Source: Angiostrongylus vasorum (Eukaryota > Nematoda > Chromadorea > Rhabditida > Metastrongylidae). From it: a stretch of 64,000 nt of DNA. The stretch's first letter is position 1; each line of letters starts with the position of its first letter. Positions 18,729 to 29,398 of the stretch are shown one piece after another. The stretch lies in NCBI GenBank assembly GCA_018806985.1, contig JADANN010000148.1, positions 558,001-622,000 on the forward strand. The letters run 5' to 3'. The notes beneath the pieces are model-generated. The model saw nothing but the letters and a program-made list of their open reading frames with translations, was not told the DNA's origin and did no database searches. A program made the position numbers and the translations under genes.

Positions 18729-19389
18729 CTTTTTATGGTTCTCACTTAAGAGTCTATTGTAGTTGCATGCCCTTTGACCACTTTATCCTTTCTTTTTCCT
18801 TTTGATCTTTCTGACGCATCTCCATTATCTGTCGACTCTATTAATGGTATTTCTTTGAGCCATCCCGGCTGACAGCGAGTTCACCTTTAGGCTCCATCGT
18901 CTTCTCGCTGAAAGTGACATTGGGCAAACTGAGGCAATGGTGGATCGAAGCACGGAACAGAGAAATTTTTGTTATTTTTTTGTGACTAATATTAAGCAGC
19001 TGACTATGAACGAAGCTAAATAGTGCGGCGCAACATATTTTTTTAAATGGTACATGCCATTCTACTTGACCACTCAGGCATGCTTGGTGAACTCACAGAA
19101 GATATACAATGAGTTTTCTGGATGACTTCAAGATAGGCGTCTACTTGTAGATGTGGGAGCACTTACAAACCATCGACTTCTCATCTCGATGATGAATAAG
19201 CACCAGAGGTTCGAAGAGATCAAGACAATAAGTGGAATATTACTAGACTCTTACAGAGTCCCTCGATTGGAAATTCACTGCTGAACGTGTCCAGAAAGAT
19301 CAGCACTTCATGTAGCCATTGTAAGGAACTTGGATATTTAAAATGTTTCAGTAGACGTCACGCACTTCTATGCAAAGTTTATTTATTGT
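18729..19389. other. no gene recognised
   Basis: Target DNA upstream of the LINE insertion. An open stretch near 19100-19280 (NHRLLISMMNKHQRFEEIK) is not recognised. Confidence 0.35.
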
Positions 19390-19402
19390 AACCCAGAATG
19401 TT
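19390..19402. repeat. target-site duplication, 5' copy
   Basis: AACCCAGAATGTT, repeated exactly at 20582-20594 at the 3' end of the LINE. A shorter extra copy (AACCCAGAATAA) lies at 19412-19423. Confidence 0.75.
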
Positions 19403-20581
19403 TTTTTTTGTAACCCAGAATAACAAGACTCATTGAAGTATCGCGAGAGTACAAAGAGCGCTCTGTCTCACTTTCATCGACTTAAAGAAGGCCTTTGACT
19501 CACTTGAGACAGCAGCAGTCATGGAAGCCCTTGATAGTCAAGGAGTTCCCACTCAGTACATAAACATTCTTCGTGAGCTGTACAAAAAATTCGCAACCAA
19601 GATATCACCACCCTACAACAGTGTTAACATCGAGGTCAAAAGAGGGGTTAGGCAAGGCGATACCATCTCTCCAAAATTACTTAATTAAAAAAGTATTAGA
19701 TTAGAATAAAATGGGAGTGAAAATCGACGGTCGGCTCTTACACCATCTTCGCTTTGCTGATGACATCGTCCTTATAACACCAAACATTAGCCAAGCGGAA
19801 CGTATGCTTGCCGACTTTGATAATGCCTGTGGAAAGATTGCTCTTTGACTAAATCTCACAAAAACGATGATCATGAAGAACGGATTGGTTTCGCATGCCT
19901 CATTCACGGTCAACGGAACCAATATCTCCGAATGCTCTAGTTATGTCTATCTAGGTCGGGAAATCAGTACGATGAACGAATTAGCTCCAGAGCTGAGCAG
20001 AAGGAAACGAGCGACCTGGGGGAGCTTTCAAGAGCATCGACGATGTAGTAAAGAGGACAAAGAACACCCAACTCCGTGCCCACCTTTTCGACTCAACGGT
20101 ACTTCCTGCCCTAACGTATGCGTCAGAAATCTGGTCGATGCGTAAACAGGATGAAAGGTCACTAAGCGTTATCGAACGCGCAGTCGAAAGTGCGATGCTA
20201 GGAGTATTCCGTTCCACACAAGTAAGAGAAGGGATCCGAAGCTCCGACCTGCGTCAACGGTCAAAAATCAAAGATGCCGTTCTGTACGCCGAGCACTCGA
20301 AGATAAGATGAGCCGGGCACGTAATGAGTATGAATGACAAGCGATGGATAAGAGCCGTTAGTGACTGGATTCATCGGGATATCAAACGTACTGCAGGAAG
20401 ACCACCGACCCGATCAGAGTTCCTCACGAAAAGCCTGGAAGAAAGATATGATACTGGACGAGTCCCTAGAGCGAGCAGAACCCACTGGGCCGCTCTTGCA
20501 CGCGACAGGGGAAAAATGGAAGATTTACTGGCTCCCGCTCGAGTCACTCGACGATCAACGGGACTACAGGTGGTACAGGTG
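19403..20581 (+). mobile_element. 5'-truncated RTE-type LINE (reverse transcriptase and C-terminus)
   Basis: From 19430 the frames read LTFIDLKKAFDSLETAAVME (RT motif A, Asp), GVPTQYINILRELY, VKRGVRQGDTISPKL (motif B), HHLRFADDIVLITPNISQAE (motif C, FADD catalytic pair at about 19749-19770), LNLTKTMIMKNG, then VYLGREI and RRKRATWG, and at 20320-20580 the C-terminal SMNDKRWIRAVSDW, GRPPTRSEF and HWAALARDRGKME. The N-terminal endonuclease is absent. A small deletion with stops lies at 19680-19710 between motifs B and C, and frameshifts occur near 19470 and 20040. The copy is flanked by a 13-bp duplication (19390-19402 and 20582-20594), as expected for target-primed insertion with 5' truncation. 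Confidence 0.88.
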
Positions 20582-20594
20582 AACCCAGAATGTT
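20582..20594. repeat. target-site duplication, 3' copy
   Basis: AACCCAGAATGTT, identical to 19390-19402, directly after the last coding block of the LINE. Confidence 0.75.
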
Positions 20595-20934
20595 AAGTTT
20601 TATGTCACGATAGGGTGTGCTTCACGGTATATAAGAATGATCTTTGAGCTCTCTCTTTCGGTCTTGATTGTAGGCAAGAATAGGAAAACTATACTGTTGT
20701 TCTCGTTATCGTTAATAGCTATCATTGCTATATTATATGATATGGAATAAACACCATGAATATGCTCGTTGTCATTTGTATATTGCAAAATGAGTGTGGA
20801 ATAAAAAATGATAAGACTGGATAGATCTTTCGAAATACGAACTGTTTCTAATCCCATTGATGGAGCGCATACCTTGAGCACAGAGCCACTCAGAAAAAGT
20901 ACAGTCGATGATCAAATCGTCATCTTAGCGTAGC

Positions 20935-21165
20935 GGAAAGCTCCTCCTACGTGTAGAACCGGCCGTTCAAAGAAAGGCATTTCTGTGCATTTTCATTGCT
21001 CGTACTGTCTATTCTGCACACTCTCTTCAACAGGAATAATCTATTGAAACAAAATAATTTTGTCCAAAGTGGTCATTTTTTTGTAAATTATTAGGGAGAA
21101 TGAATTTCAATGAGCTACTTTTGATATTGGATTCGCGTCTGACGCTCTATCCACAGAATAGAAAA
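20935..21165. repeat. dispersed repeat E, copy 2
   Basis: Diverged match to 13940-14115. At its left edge the minus strand carries GCTTTCCGCTACGCTAAG, next to a GGTTCTACACG that resembles a Pol III B box, so the family may be a SINE. Weak evidence. Confidence 0.35.
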
Positions 21166-21244
21166 ACTGCAATAAAAAAAACCTCTGTAGACCAAAGAAG
21201 AGGCTCAATGTCACTGTGTCAGGCGCTCGTGTGTGTTAAAACAA

Positions 21245-22092
21245 GTTTGTTACTAGTAAGATTTATTCAATGATGGCAGAGTGTGTTAAAACAGTTCGTC
21301 TTTAAAAAACAATTTGTAGATCTTGCTACCACAGCTTTTTCTTCTGCACTAAACATTGTGCTCAATAACCCTTGTTTTGCTGTTTGAAATTTACGATTTC
21401 TGCAGAAGTATATATTCATCCATTCTGGAAGCCCGTTGCTGCTCTTCTTATAGCTGCTAGTGAGGTCGACCCCTTTTTTTTACTAAGTCGTCAATCATAG
21501 GAGGACCTGTGTGCCAACCTGCTAGAGAGTTACTTGCTCCACGTAGCAAAGTTGCATAAGCCTTATCACTGCAGACAGTGCCACATCTCCTGCTATGTAG
21601 TGATCGTCACCAGAATGCAACAAAATTCTGTAGGCTAACATCTCAAGCACATATTTATGGACTATTAAGCCAACTAATTCCTATGTTAAGGCAGAGATTG
21701 ATGAATCTTTTCACCAGTGCCTGCCGGTTCTCACAGTACACCTTTCGTATCTGTTCGTCTCGTTCTTAACCAGCTCCGAAATATCAGCCGTATATGTCTC
21801 ATAAAAACTTACTTGTTCTGTTAACTAAGACAAAAAATTGCCGACCTTCGTAGGACTGACTGTTATTGAAGACTCACTGGTTGTGAGGTAATACAATCCC
21901 AGATCACTCACCGTTCTACACTATACGTAAACATTTGGGGCCGTGTTTGGTCCATGATCTCTCCAGTTCTACAGTTAAGGAAAAAGTTATTAAAATCTTG
22001 CTGAAAAATCAGTATTATATGCATGTGGTTTCTGGCTGAGCCGACAGAAGTTTGCTACTAGTAAGACTTATTCAATAATGGCAGAGTTTGGA
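21245..22092. repeat. 40-bp direct repeat, 0.8 kb apart
   Basis: GTTACTAGTAAGATTTATTC followed by AATGATGGCAGAGTGTG (21245-21284) recurs as GCTACTAGTAAGACTTATTC, AATAATGGCAGAGTTTG (22053-22092), with few mismatches. Sequences outside do not align. Confidence 0.6.
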
Positions 22093-23689
22093 TACTGTGT
22101 GCCCAGGTTCATATGACCAGCATGGGGTCGAATACGTTAATGTAGACCACCTTATATCCGCATGAAAAACACCTAGTTTAGAGATGCAGAATAAAAGAAA
22201 ACGCCACTAGACACAAATAGGGCGCAAAGAGATTACGGAGAAGATTTTGCTATAGGAATTACTCCCCAAATAGTTCCTACTTTCCATGTTTGCGTGTGCT
22301 TCCTTTTCACCTATAACTATCTTAAATCTATCTTTGCATCTTTTCTAAATTGTCTCTTAGCGACCATTTCATGTAATTGCCTTGCAGCTGGCTAGAAAGG
22401 GATTCTGTAACTCTTTTCAATAAACCGCTCTTCTTTGTTCGACAGTTCAGGCATTAAATGAGCAAGAGTCGGCTAAATGTACTTTCCAGCATCTGCGTCC
22501 CAAAAAACTTTCCGAACGAGCAGCTGCGCTCTTTCACATGTAGCTCTATCAGATTTTGCTAGTAGAAAAAACCTTTGGAAGCTCTCTTTAGGCGCTGTCT
22601 CTAGTTCCTTCTGGCGAAGCTCCACCCAGTTCAGAAGTAGTACAATCAGCATTCGTCTTAGAACTTTCATCTTCGAATGTTCGTAGTGTTCGTCCAGTGT
22701 TCATCCAGTCTACTGTTATTATTGTTATCGTTACTATAATCATAAAGTTGTAACCCAGTGTCTCAAGGCGTTCGACTCAGCGACTTACACACTAAAAAAA
22801 AGACCCGCGTCGCAGCTACAAGAACTAATATTCCAAACGACTTGGTATTCATATAAAGTTGTGAGTTCAACGCCGCAACATTTGCAATAGAAGTCAACGT
22901 AAAAAAAATTTCAAACGCTAGAGCGTAAAATTCTCAAGAGGTATCTTGGATGATTTCTAAAAATCCAAAGAGAGACGAAACAGCGGAACGTCTTTTAATC
23001 ACGTTGACTTCGCACCATACCTCAGACCAATTTTTCACTGCCATGCACATTTCTGACCCATGTTAGACCCTGGGCGGCAGGTTTTGACTTAATAACTGGA
23101 AGAATTACAAAGAACCGAACGGTGAGTGTTTACGAGTAGCTGTTTACTACGCGAATGAAATTAATGTGCTGAGTTTTTCTGCTTGACTTAAGAAATTTTT
23201 GCTTGAGTAGACTTCGTACCAAATTGACCTTATGACACTCTTGTAGAGGAAACCGCCAAAAACGTGAGCTAGTAGTTAATAAATCTTGTTATTCATAACG
23301 TCGGGTCTGTTCGACAGTAAGACATTGACCTGTTAAAAAATACTAAGCTTAATAGAAAGTTGGTCCTTGAAATTGTTTGCCGTGTTTTGATCAGCCAAAG
23401 TTGTACCAAATCTGTAGCCAATGTGAAAGCAGGCGTGGTCTCACGTAGCATCCGTGAGAAATTAAGCGTAGAGAGGAATGTGCAGAGGTAAAAATAATAG
23501 TGGAGTCGAGAAGTGGAATCTAGAACCAACCCTTACGTTTTTTCTCATACCGTTGAGCTTCATAAACGTAGTTTTTCATGGATTTATTCCTATTCCAATC
23601 CTTTTTCTACTTTGTTAACTGGTTGAGAACAGTCCGCGCTACACTAGCACTTCACGAAAATATAACGATGTTGGTGTTTTTCTTCAATA

Positions 23690-24430
23690 AGCAGACACGA
23701 GGTTTGTATTACCGAATTTAATAGCTGACGTTTCGACATTTTCGCCTTCTTCAGAGCCTGGAAAGGTTAAACTGACATGCGATCTACTCAGCCAAGCACT
23801 TTCATAACCCTCTTAACAATTAAATTTGCATTCGCATAGGAAACAGCTTCATTTAAACACCCACCGTTTATTCGTTGTAAGTATTGCAATTAGTTGGTGG
23901 ATAGCAGCACACAGACTAATACGTGAGCGAGGACAGTGCCTGTGTCAGGTCGTTGGATCAGCCTGAGGTAAGGCCCCAGGTCACGCGTGTTTACAAGACA
24001 CTCCTCCTTGCAGTTCATTTCTGAATCTTTGGAATTGATCCAAAACACTTCAAGAGTTTTACGCGCTGACGTTTTCGATTCCTGAGTGAGGATAGTGACT
24101 CCTACTTTAAAATTTTCTCCGTTGCGTCCCTGCTTCCTACGCGCTAGTGCAGTGTTCTGTTTTAATTTAGATTTACCGACTAGGTGTTCATTTATGCGGA
24201 CGCAGAGCGGTCTACCCGTTTCGCCAATTTATTCGTCCTCATACGCTTTACAGGAGATCAGATAGACTGTACCCGAACTCATGCAATCACCGTCTCTACC
24301 GTTAGGACAAATTATGCAGTTTCCCGTTGTACATGGACGGTCATAAAGGTGGTTGCGAACTAGCTGGCGTCTTAGAGTGTCCGATGTTAATTTTATCACT
24401 CTTACGGAATTCTCTACACCGGTCCTTCTT
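23690..24430 (-). mobile_element. Penelope-like element fragment, C-terminal GIY-YIG part
   Basis: Minus-strand reading from 24430: LLRRTGVENSVRVIKLTSDT, RRQLVRNHLYDR, CIICPNGRDGDCMSSGTVYL, ISC, then a stop, IGETGRPLCVRINEHLVGK and, in the C-terminal end, FWINSKDSEMNCKEECLV and PYLRLIQ. GTVYLISC with IGETGRPL is the GIY-YIG nuclease core. The RT domain is missing. At its 3' side (23690-23760) lies the terminal repeat with a hammerhead-like motif. At 24430 the ORF stops abruptly against an arm of another repeat (24430-24640). Confidence 0.8.
23723..23758 (-). ncRNA. hammerhead-like ribozyme motif
   Basis: Minus strand: GGCT, CTGAAGA, A, GGCG-AAAA-TGTC (pairing through G-U), GAAAC, GTC, AGCT. 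The core is intact; stem I has three or four pairs. It sits in the PLE 3' repeat. Confidence 0.6.
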
Positions 24431-24640
24431 AAGCAATGTTGAGGGCATCACCGAATGAGTATGCCTCATTCGAGATGGACCGCTGAGGAAGACCTGATTC
24501 GACACGAAAGCGAAGCCGTCACATCGAGACGAATAACAAGCGTGGACCATCGACTCGGATCATCGGCTCTGATGAGGACAAAGACATCGAAACGTTAGCC
24601 GAAAATAAGTACAATTATCAACCTCGTGTAAGCTCATGAA
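24430..24640 (+). repeat. single arm of the small foldback family
   Basis: Collinear with the right arm of 56471-57024: GGGCATCACCGA, GAGTATGCC, ATTCGAGATGG, CACATCGAGACGAATAACAA, CATCGACTCGGATCATCGGC, then the ribozyme-like motif and GTGTAAGCTCAT. Joined directly to the truncated PLE at 24430. Confidence 0.7.
24565..24600 (+). ncRNA. hammerhead-like ribozyme motif
   Basis: GGCT, CTGATGA, GGACAAAGACATC, GAAAC, GTT, AGCC. Core and stem I are intact. Stem II is weaker than in other copies and could compete with a GATG/CATC pairing. Confidence 0.6.
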
Positions 24641-26379
24641 GGGAAAAAAATACAAAACAAAGGCTTAGAAAAAAATTGCCACCTAATCTGGTGTTTTGGT
24701 GCTTCACTTGAGGAATTTCACTATATTCTAAAATTGTATCATTCACTTAATCCCTCTTCCTACGGATGTGACATGGGTTCATTTTGAGACAGGAGTCCTG
24801 TTTGCTTTTTCTTCGGTCTTTCTCTCTCTCTCTCTCTGACTGTGATCGCGACATGCACATCTGAAGAAGGTTCTGGAGTCATTTTTCTCCAGTGCAAATT
24901 TTTTGGCTTGGTTAAAGGGAAGCAAAATGGGAAACAATGGAGTATATCGTTGTTGTGGTGAGTTACACGGCCCTGTAGTGGTCAAGGAAAATTATATTTC
25001 GTTCGACATAATTTTTTACTAGTAATAAAACTTTACACTTCGTTGCGTTTCTTAGGTTGCTTCTTTTCTGAGCTAATAATTTTTTTTGTCCGTCCCGCAC
25101 CAGTTTTTCTTCAGCGATCTCTTACAGTCAGCGTTTAATACCAGCCGTCTTTGTTACTATCAAATATATCCTCAGTTTTCTTCTTTGCACCCGAAAAAAG
25201 CTTATCCACAGTTTTAGTTGTGTGGTCTACACTTCTTAATTTAAAAAATGTGGCGCATTTGACGCAAGGCTTGCCTTTCTCGATCTGGCCTTCATGTGAG
25301 AAAGTTCTATTTCTATACAATGTTCCCCCTATACACAGTTTGCCCTCTTCCTCTCGAGAATTATGTAGATTCTTTCCAAGAATGAAGTTGGATCGAACCT
25401 CAGGAAGAAGGCGCTGATCGCGTGCGGTAAAAAAATTGGTGGCCCTACGGTAATATTAACGAGTTGCCAATTTGTGATTGTGGGGATCGATGACGATGTG
25501 AGTCATTCTATTAGTTAGGTCTCATGTTCCGCTGCAAATTTCTTTTCAAGCAATGGTTTTCTACAGAAGATGCCTACTGTAGGTGTGAACCAAGTAGGTT
25601 TCGTTTTAAGGGTTGGTCTTTTACTCTAAATTTCTCCTTGCTGATCACTAACTTTCTCTGATAATAAACAGAGCGCATCTTGTTCATTCTCACTAGTCTC
25701 ATATCACAGGTTGGTGAGCAGCAGATGATTGTACTGATGTTTCCTTCATAAAAAATACCGACGCAAACCTACCACAATGTCACCTATCCATCTGTGTTGT
25801 GAGCCTGGTATTAATGTCCATTAATGAGAGCCGACAAAATTTCAATTCGTCGCAATTACGGGTCATAGTTGTCCAGTAGATAATGAACACTCGATTAACT
25901 CGAAAAGGTTTCTTTTGAATTCTTTCAAGATCTTCTGGAAGAAATCTGACTGCATAGTAGATAATTTTCTTAAGCACCTGAAATACCTTGTTACCAGCAG
26001 GCAAACTGCATTTATCCACGTAAGAGTGTGTATGTGTGTACCTTTTATCGCGTGTGGCATGCAACCATCTGATTATTAGCGCTCAGCGTCACTTTTTTCA
26101 TTGTCGACATAAATCGACTGGAGTGGAAGAGTTGGTCGCTGAGCCAGGTGTTCTTTGTCATCTTTACTACGTCACTGACACTTTTATATCCTCCCACAAC
26201 GCTTGTTTCTTCCTGCTCAGTTCTGAGACTAAGTCTTTTATAGTGTTGCCTCATTGGTTCAAATACACAGAGCAGGAGCATCAAGAGATATTCAGCTAAA
26301 AAAACGAGCGTGAAAGAAAGAAGAAGAAAAAAAGGAAGAACAAAGAAATATCAGAAACGATTCGGCCTCTTTTAAACAT
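24641..26379. other. no gene recognised
   Basis: AT-rich intergenic DNA with a short TC repeat at about 24821-24838. Overlapping frames on both strands at 25135-25417 and 25780-26299 look like chance. Confidence 0.35.
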
Positions 26380-26720
26380 CGTTTGATCGAAGTTCAGCGG
26401 AATGCCAATTTCTCCGAAGGCGTTTTCGAAATCGGCTCATATTCGTTCCGGGTGGCTAATGCTTGAGATTATAAGGACGATGCCATCAGCGAAGCGTGGT
26501 ACAACAACCATCAATAGGTTTTCACTCGCATATTTTCCAATTCTAGTCCTCGCACGCCGTTCTCGAAGAAGCATCTGAATAATATTGGAGAAATAGTATC
26601 ATCTTATCGAACTGTCTTTGCGCCACCTAAAACAATGTCATTATAGAATGGTAAACATTTGGTCACAAAGTTGTTGAGTATCGCTCTTAGACTTTTGTGC
26701 CCTGCGCATGACATGATTCA
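26380..26720 (-). mobile_element. RTE-type LINE fragment, RT motifs B and C
   Basis: Minus frames read LLNNFVTKCLPFYNDIV, then DDTISPILFRCFFENGVRGL (motif B region), a frameshift, and RFADGIVLIISSISHPERI followed by ADFENAFGEIGIPLNFDQT. The catalytic FADD is FADG here, so it is inactive. Same protein region as 19620-19870. Confidence 0.7.
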
Positions 26721-27771
26721 TTCGGTGTCTTCGTAAAAATCATCAAGGAAAATGAACGAAAGCAAGGCATCCATAGTTTTCGGTTTTCGCTTATTGAATC
26801 TACCATTTTTTTTTCTCCTTTTTGAAAGACATTCCTACCCCATAGGTGCAATGGTTGTTCCCGTTTAACCTTTAGGAAAATAGTGCCATTGACTAGGCAG
26901 AATGTTGAATTTTTTTGTTAACTTCGTGCTAATTTTCGGTTGGAACGCCCTAGGTAAAACTTCGGAAAGAGTGCTCCTGGAATTGTGGGCCACCATGAGT
27001 GATCTTAACCACAACGAAAAACTCACACAACCTCTTAGTATGTTTGCTCTATTTCAGTCCTTATGTTCAAAATGTTGTTTTCTTTGAGTAATTTCGTGTT
27101 TCAAGCAGCCAGGGATGAAAGTTTTTTTTATTTTTTATTTTTTTGTTTGGTTTGTCTTCAAATATTTGCGAATCCCAGGACTTATTCCATTTGATTGGTT
27201 TCTTTGCATTCAGCATCAACGAAGTTCTTACTATTTGCTTATGGTTCAGCTGATTCTTGAAGAATTTGTCGTCCTGGTGAATGACATTCAATAGTGGCCC
27301 AGTCGATTCTTCATGTAATCCTGAGCTAGCTGGGTTAGGGGAGGGCATTCTCAGGTCATCATTAGTACAGGAATCAATCTTTGTGGATCAAGGGAAGCAT
27401 GAGACAACTCTGCCACCAATTTTCCAAACCGCAGAAGTCGAAACGGTCTTTTGTGGAGGTTGAATAAGAACGTTGCAAATTATATTGAACCGGCCACTGC
27501 ACTAATTGGCTTCGTGATGAGTGTAGAAGACTTGTGTAACCATAACATTGGTACTCCTTCAGATCTTCAATGTGAAATGCCCAAAAAAGAAACAAAATCA
27601 CCATTATCACTGTTCAGTATTACAGAACAGGCGATAAGTATTATCAAAAATAGCACTTCAGCTTTTTCATTTAAACCATTTAAACCACAAACACATCCGT
27701 TTGTAGTAATTTTGTACTTGATAGTTTTACAAAAGAATTTATAATAGTATTAATTTTTTCGGCGCGTGAGG
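26721..27771. other. no gene recognised
   Basis: Open frames at 27067-27348 (minus, Lys/Asn-rich) and 27451-27744 (+, 97 codons) carry no recognised motif. The latter runs up to the SINE at 27772. Confidence 0.35.
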
Positions 27772-28055
27772 CACATGGGGGCGCGTGTGGCGCAGTGGTC
27801 GGAGGCGCCCTGCAACACACATGTGGAATCGATACTCGCGCCCATTGCCCACCAAGCTTTCCATCTCTCCGAGGTCGGCAAATTGATACCAGACTTGTCT
27901 GGGAGCATAGCGGCACTGGCTCGACACATCGCTGGGCCACCGCGAGCCATTGTAAAGGCCAGATATGCATTCAATCACCTCCAAACGATGCTTAATGAAG
28001 TCGAATGCATGACGCATCCTTCAGGGATTGATCAACACCGAGTGCATTTTTTTTA
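27772..28055 (+). repeat. SINE-like family A, copy 2 (best preserved)
   Basis: GTGTGGCGCAGTGGTCGGAG (A box), TGTGGAATCGATACTCGC (B box), then TCTCCGAGGTCGGCAAATTG, ACCAGACTTGTCTGGGAG, CCACCGCGAGCCATTGTAAA and CAGGGATTGATCAACACC. Open frames across it on both strands are shadows of the repeat. Confidence 0.8.
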
Positions 28056-28589
28056 GTAAATTTTCACTTAGATTCCTAGATGCCAAGTCTTTAGATGGCA
28101 GACACATGACGCGTACAACTCATAATTAATTCCATCTTTCTTTTACCCCTGTAAGTGTCATCCATAGAAGCGATTGTGTTCATACGTTGCTCTGACTGTG
28201 CGTTAAGGATTGTCTTCTTCCCTCCTCACATATGGCGTTAAATACTAGATATGCTTGGCTTTCGCTGAAATTTCGAGAAGACTCCATGAACGAGACTTGC
28301 AGGACAAGGAAAACTTTTTTTCTATGTTAGAGCGTTCCCAGGTCTTTCCCACGGTCGTTAGCCTTGCGGATCACAAGGAAGTTCTCCACTGGCAATAAGT
28401 CTGCTGATTACTCAACTGACTGACCGAGATTGACGGAGATGTAATAGACCGAAGCTTATTGCAGTAACTCTGATATTTATAGTGACAGTTACTATGAAGA
28501 AAACAACGAAACACTGGTAAATTATAATAACAACTCGTCGTTTTCTTGTTCAACAATCGCGAGGTTGTTATACAGCATACATTTACTTC

Positions 28590-28860
28590 CATAGAAAAGC
28601 ACAATACAATACAACAGTAGCTGACGTTTCGGCAGCATCGCCTTCTTCAGAGCATGAAAGGGCATACTGATATAGAGTTTGCGGGGCCAAACGCCTCAAT
28701 AACACTTACAAAAAGATGAGAAACTCTATGGCAATTACATGATCAATAGCTTCTCGAGAAACTCACCGCTTCAGTCTTTAACGAACACGCCAAACACTCC
28801 ACTTCATCAGGCATCGCAGGCATGGTTGAATATATCCGGTCTATTCTATGAATTGCAGGT
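28590..28860 (-). repeat. solo PLE terminal repeat
   Basis: Aligns with 57230-57430: ribozyme-like block, then CCAAACGCCTCAATAAC against CCAAACACCTCCATAACC, and AACTCACCGCTT against CACTCACCGCTT, followed by a CACTCCACTTCATC region. No coding part is present. Confidence 0.6.
28619..28653 (-). ncRNA. hammerhead-like ribozyme motif
   Basis: Minus strand: TGCT, CTGAAGA, A, GGC-GATGCT-GCC, GAAAC, GTC, AGCT. Intact core, with a GCT/AGC stem I and a paired stem II. Confidence 0.6.
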
Positions 28861-29398
28861 GCTACTGATTTATTAAACTAGTGTTTGTGCTCAATAACCA
28901 AACAATCCTGATATCAGTTTTTGACCTCTTAGAGAAAAGGAAAGAGGAGATTGATTTGCTGGGTTCCGCGGATCGAAATAATGATCCTGTATGCATTACA
29001 GGGCACACCTAAGGATTTTCTACACACATCTAAAGGCAATATGGTAAGAATAGTGATAATATTAACGATAATAACAATAATAATGATAACAATAATGATA
29101 GCACACGACACACTTGCATTTTTACTTCTTTTTTTCCAGTGGATAGTCATCGCTGCTGTACATAGGCATATTGCACAAGCCGGGCTTTCTTGGTTTTCGA
29201 GAAATCTGATTCTGAGCACGTATTACTACAAACTGAGCAAGCGTCACAATTTCTTTCACAATGTATTATTATTATGAAGAATAAATAACTTAGTGTGACG
29301 TTTGAACATTCGCAATGCCTTGTAATTTGAGTTAGAGCTGTTGGTGTAGTAAGTAGGTGCCACACTCAAATCTCTAGTACACCACTTTTTTTCAGGTA
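28861..29398. other. possible terminal exon and simple repeat
   Basis: An (ATAA/ATG)-rich simple repeat lies at 29055-29105. After TTTTTTTCCAG at 29130-29140 the frame WIVIAAVHRHIAQAGLSWFS runs to TGA at 29275-29277, with AATAAATAA just after, and could be the last exon of an unrecognised gene. Evidence is weak. Confidence 0.3.

Larger units (their letters stand above)
20595..23689. other. no gene recognised; short repeats only
   Basis: Holds repeat E copy 2 (20935-21165) and a 40-bp direct repeat (21245-21284, 22053-22092). A 65-codon minus frame at 22473-22670 (rich in Arg, Leu and Glu, no hallmark) overlaps a 69-codon + frame and is not called. Confidence 0.35.

Noticed and set aside
27680..28056. 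Several 66-96 codon frames on both strands
   Set aside because: All are shadows of a family A SINE; the same frames break in other copies.
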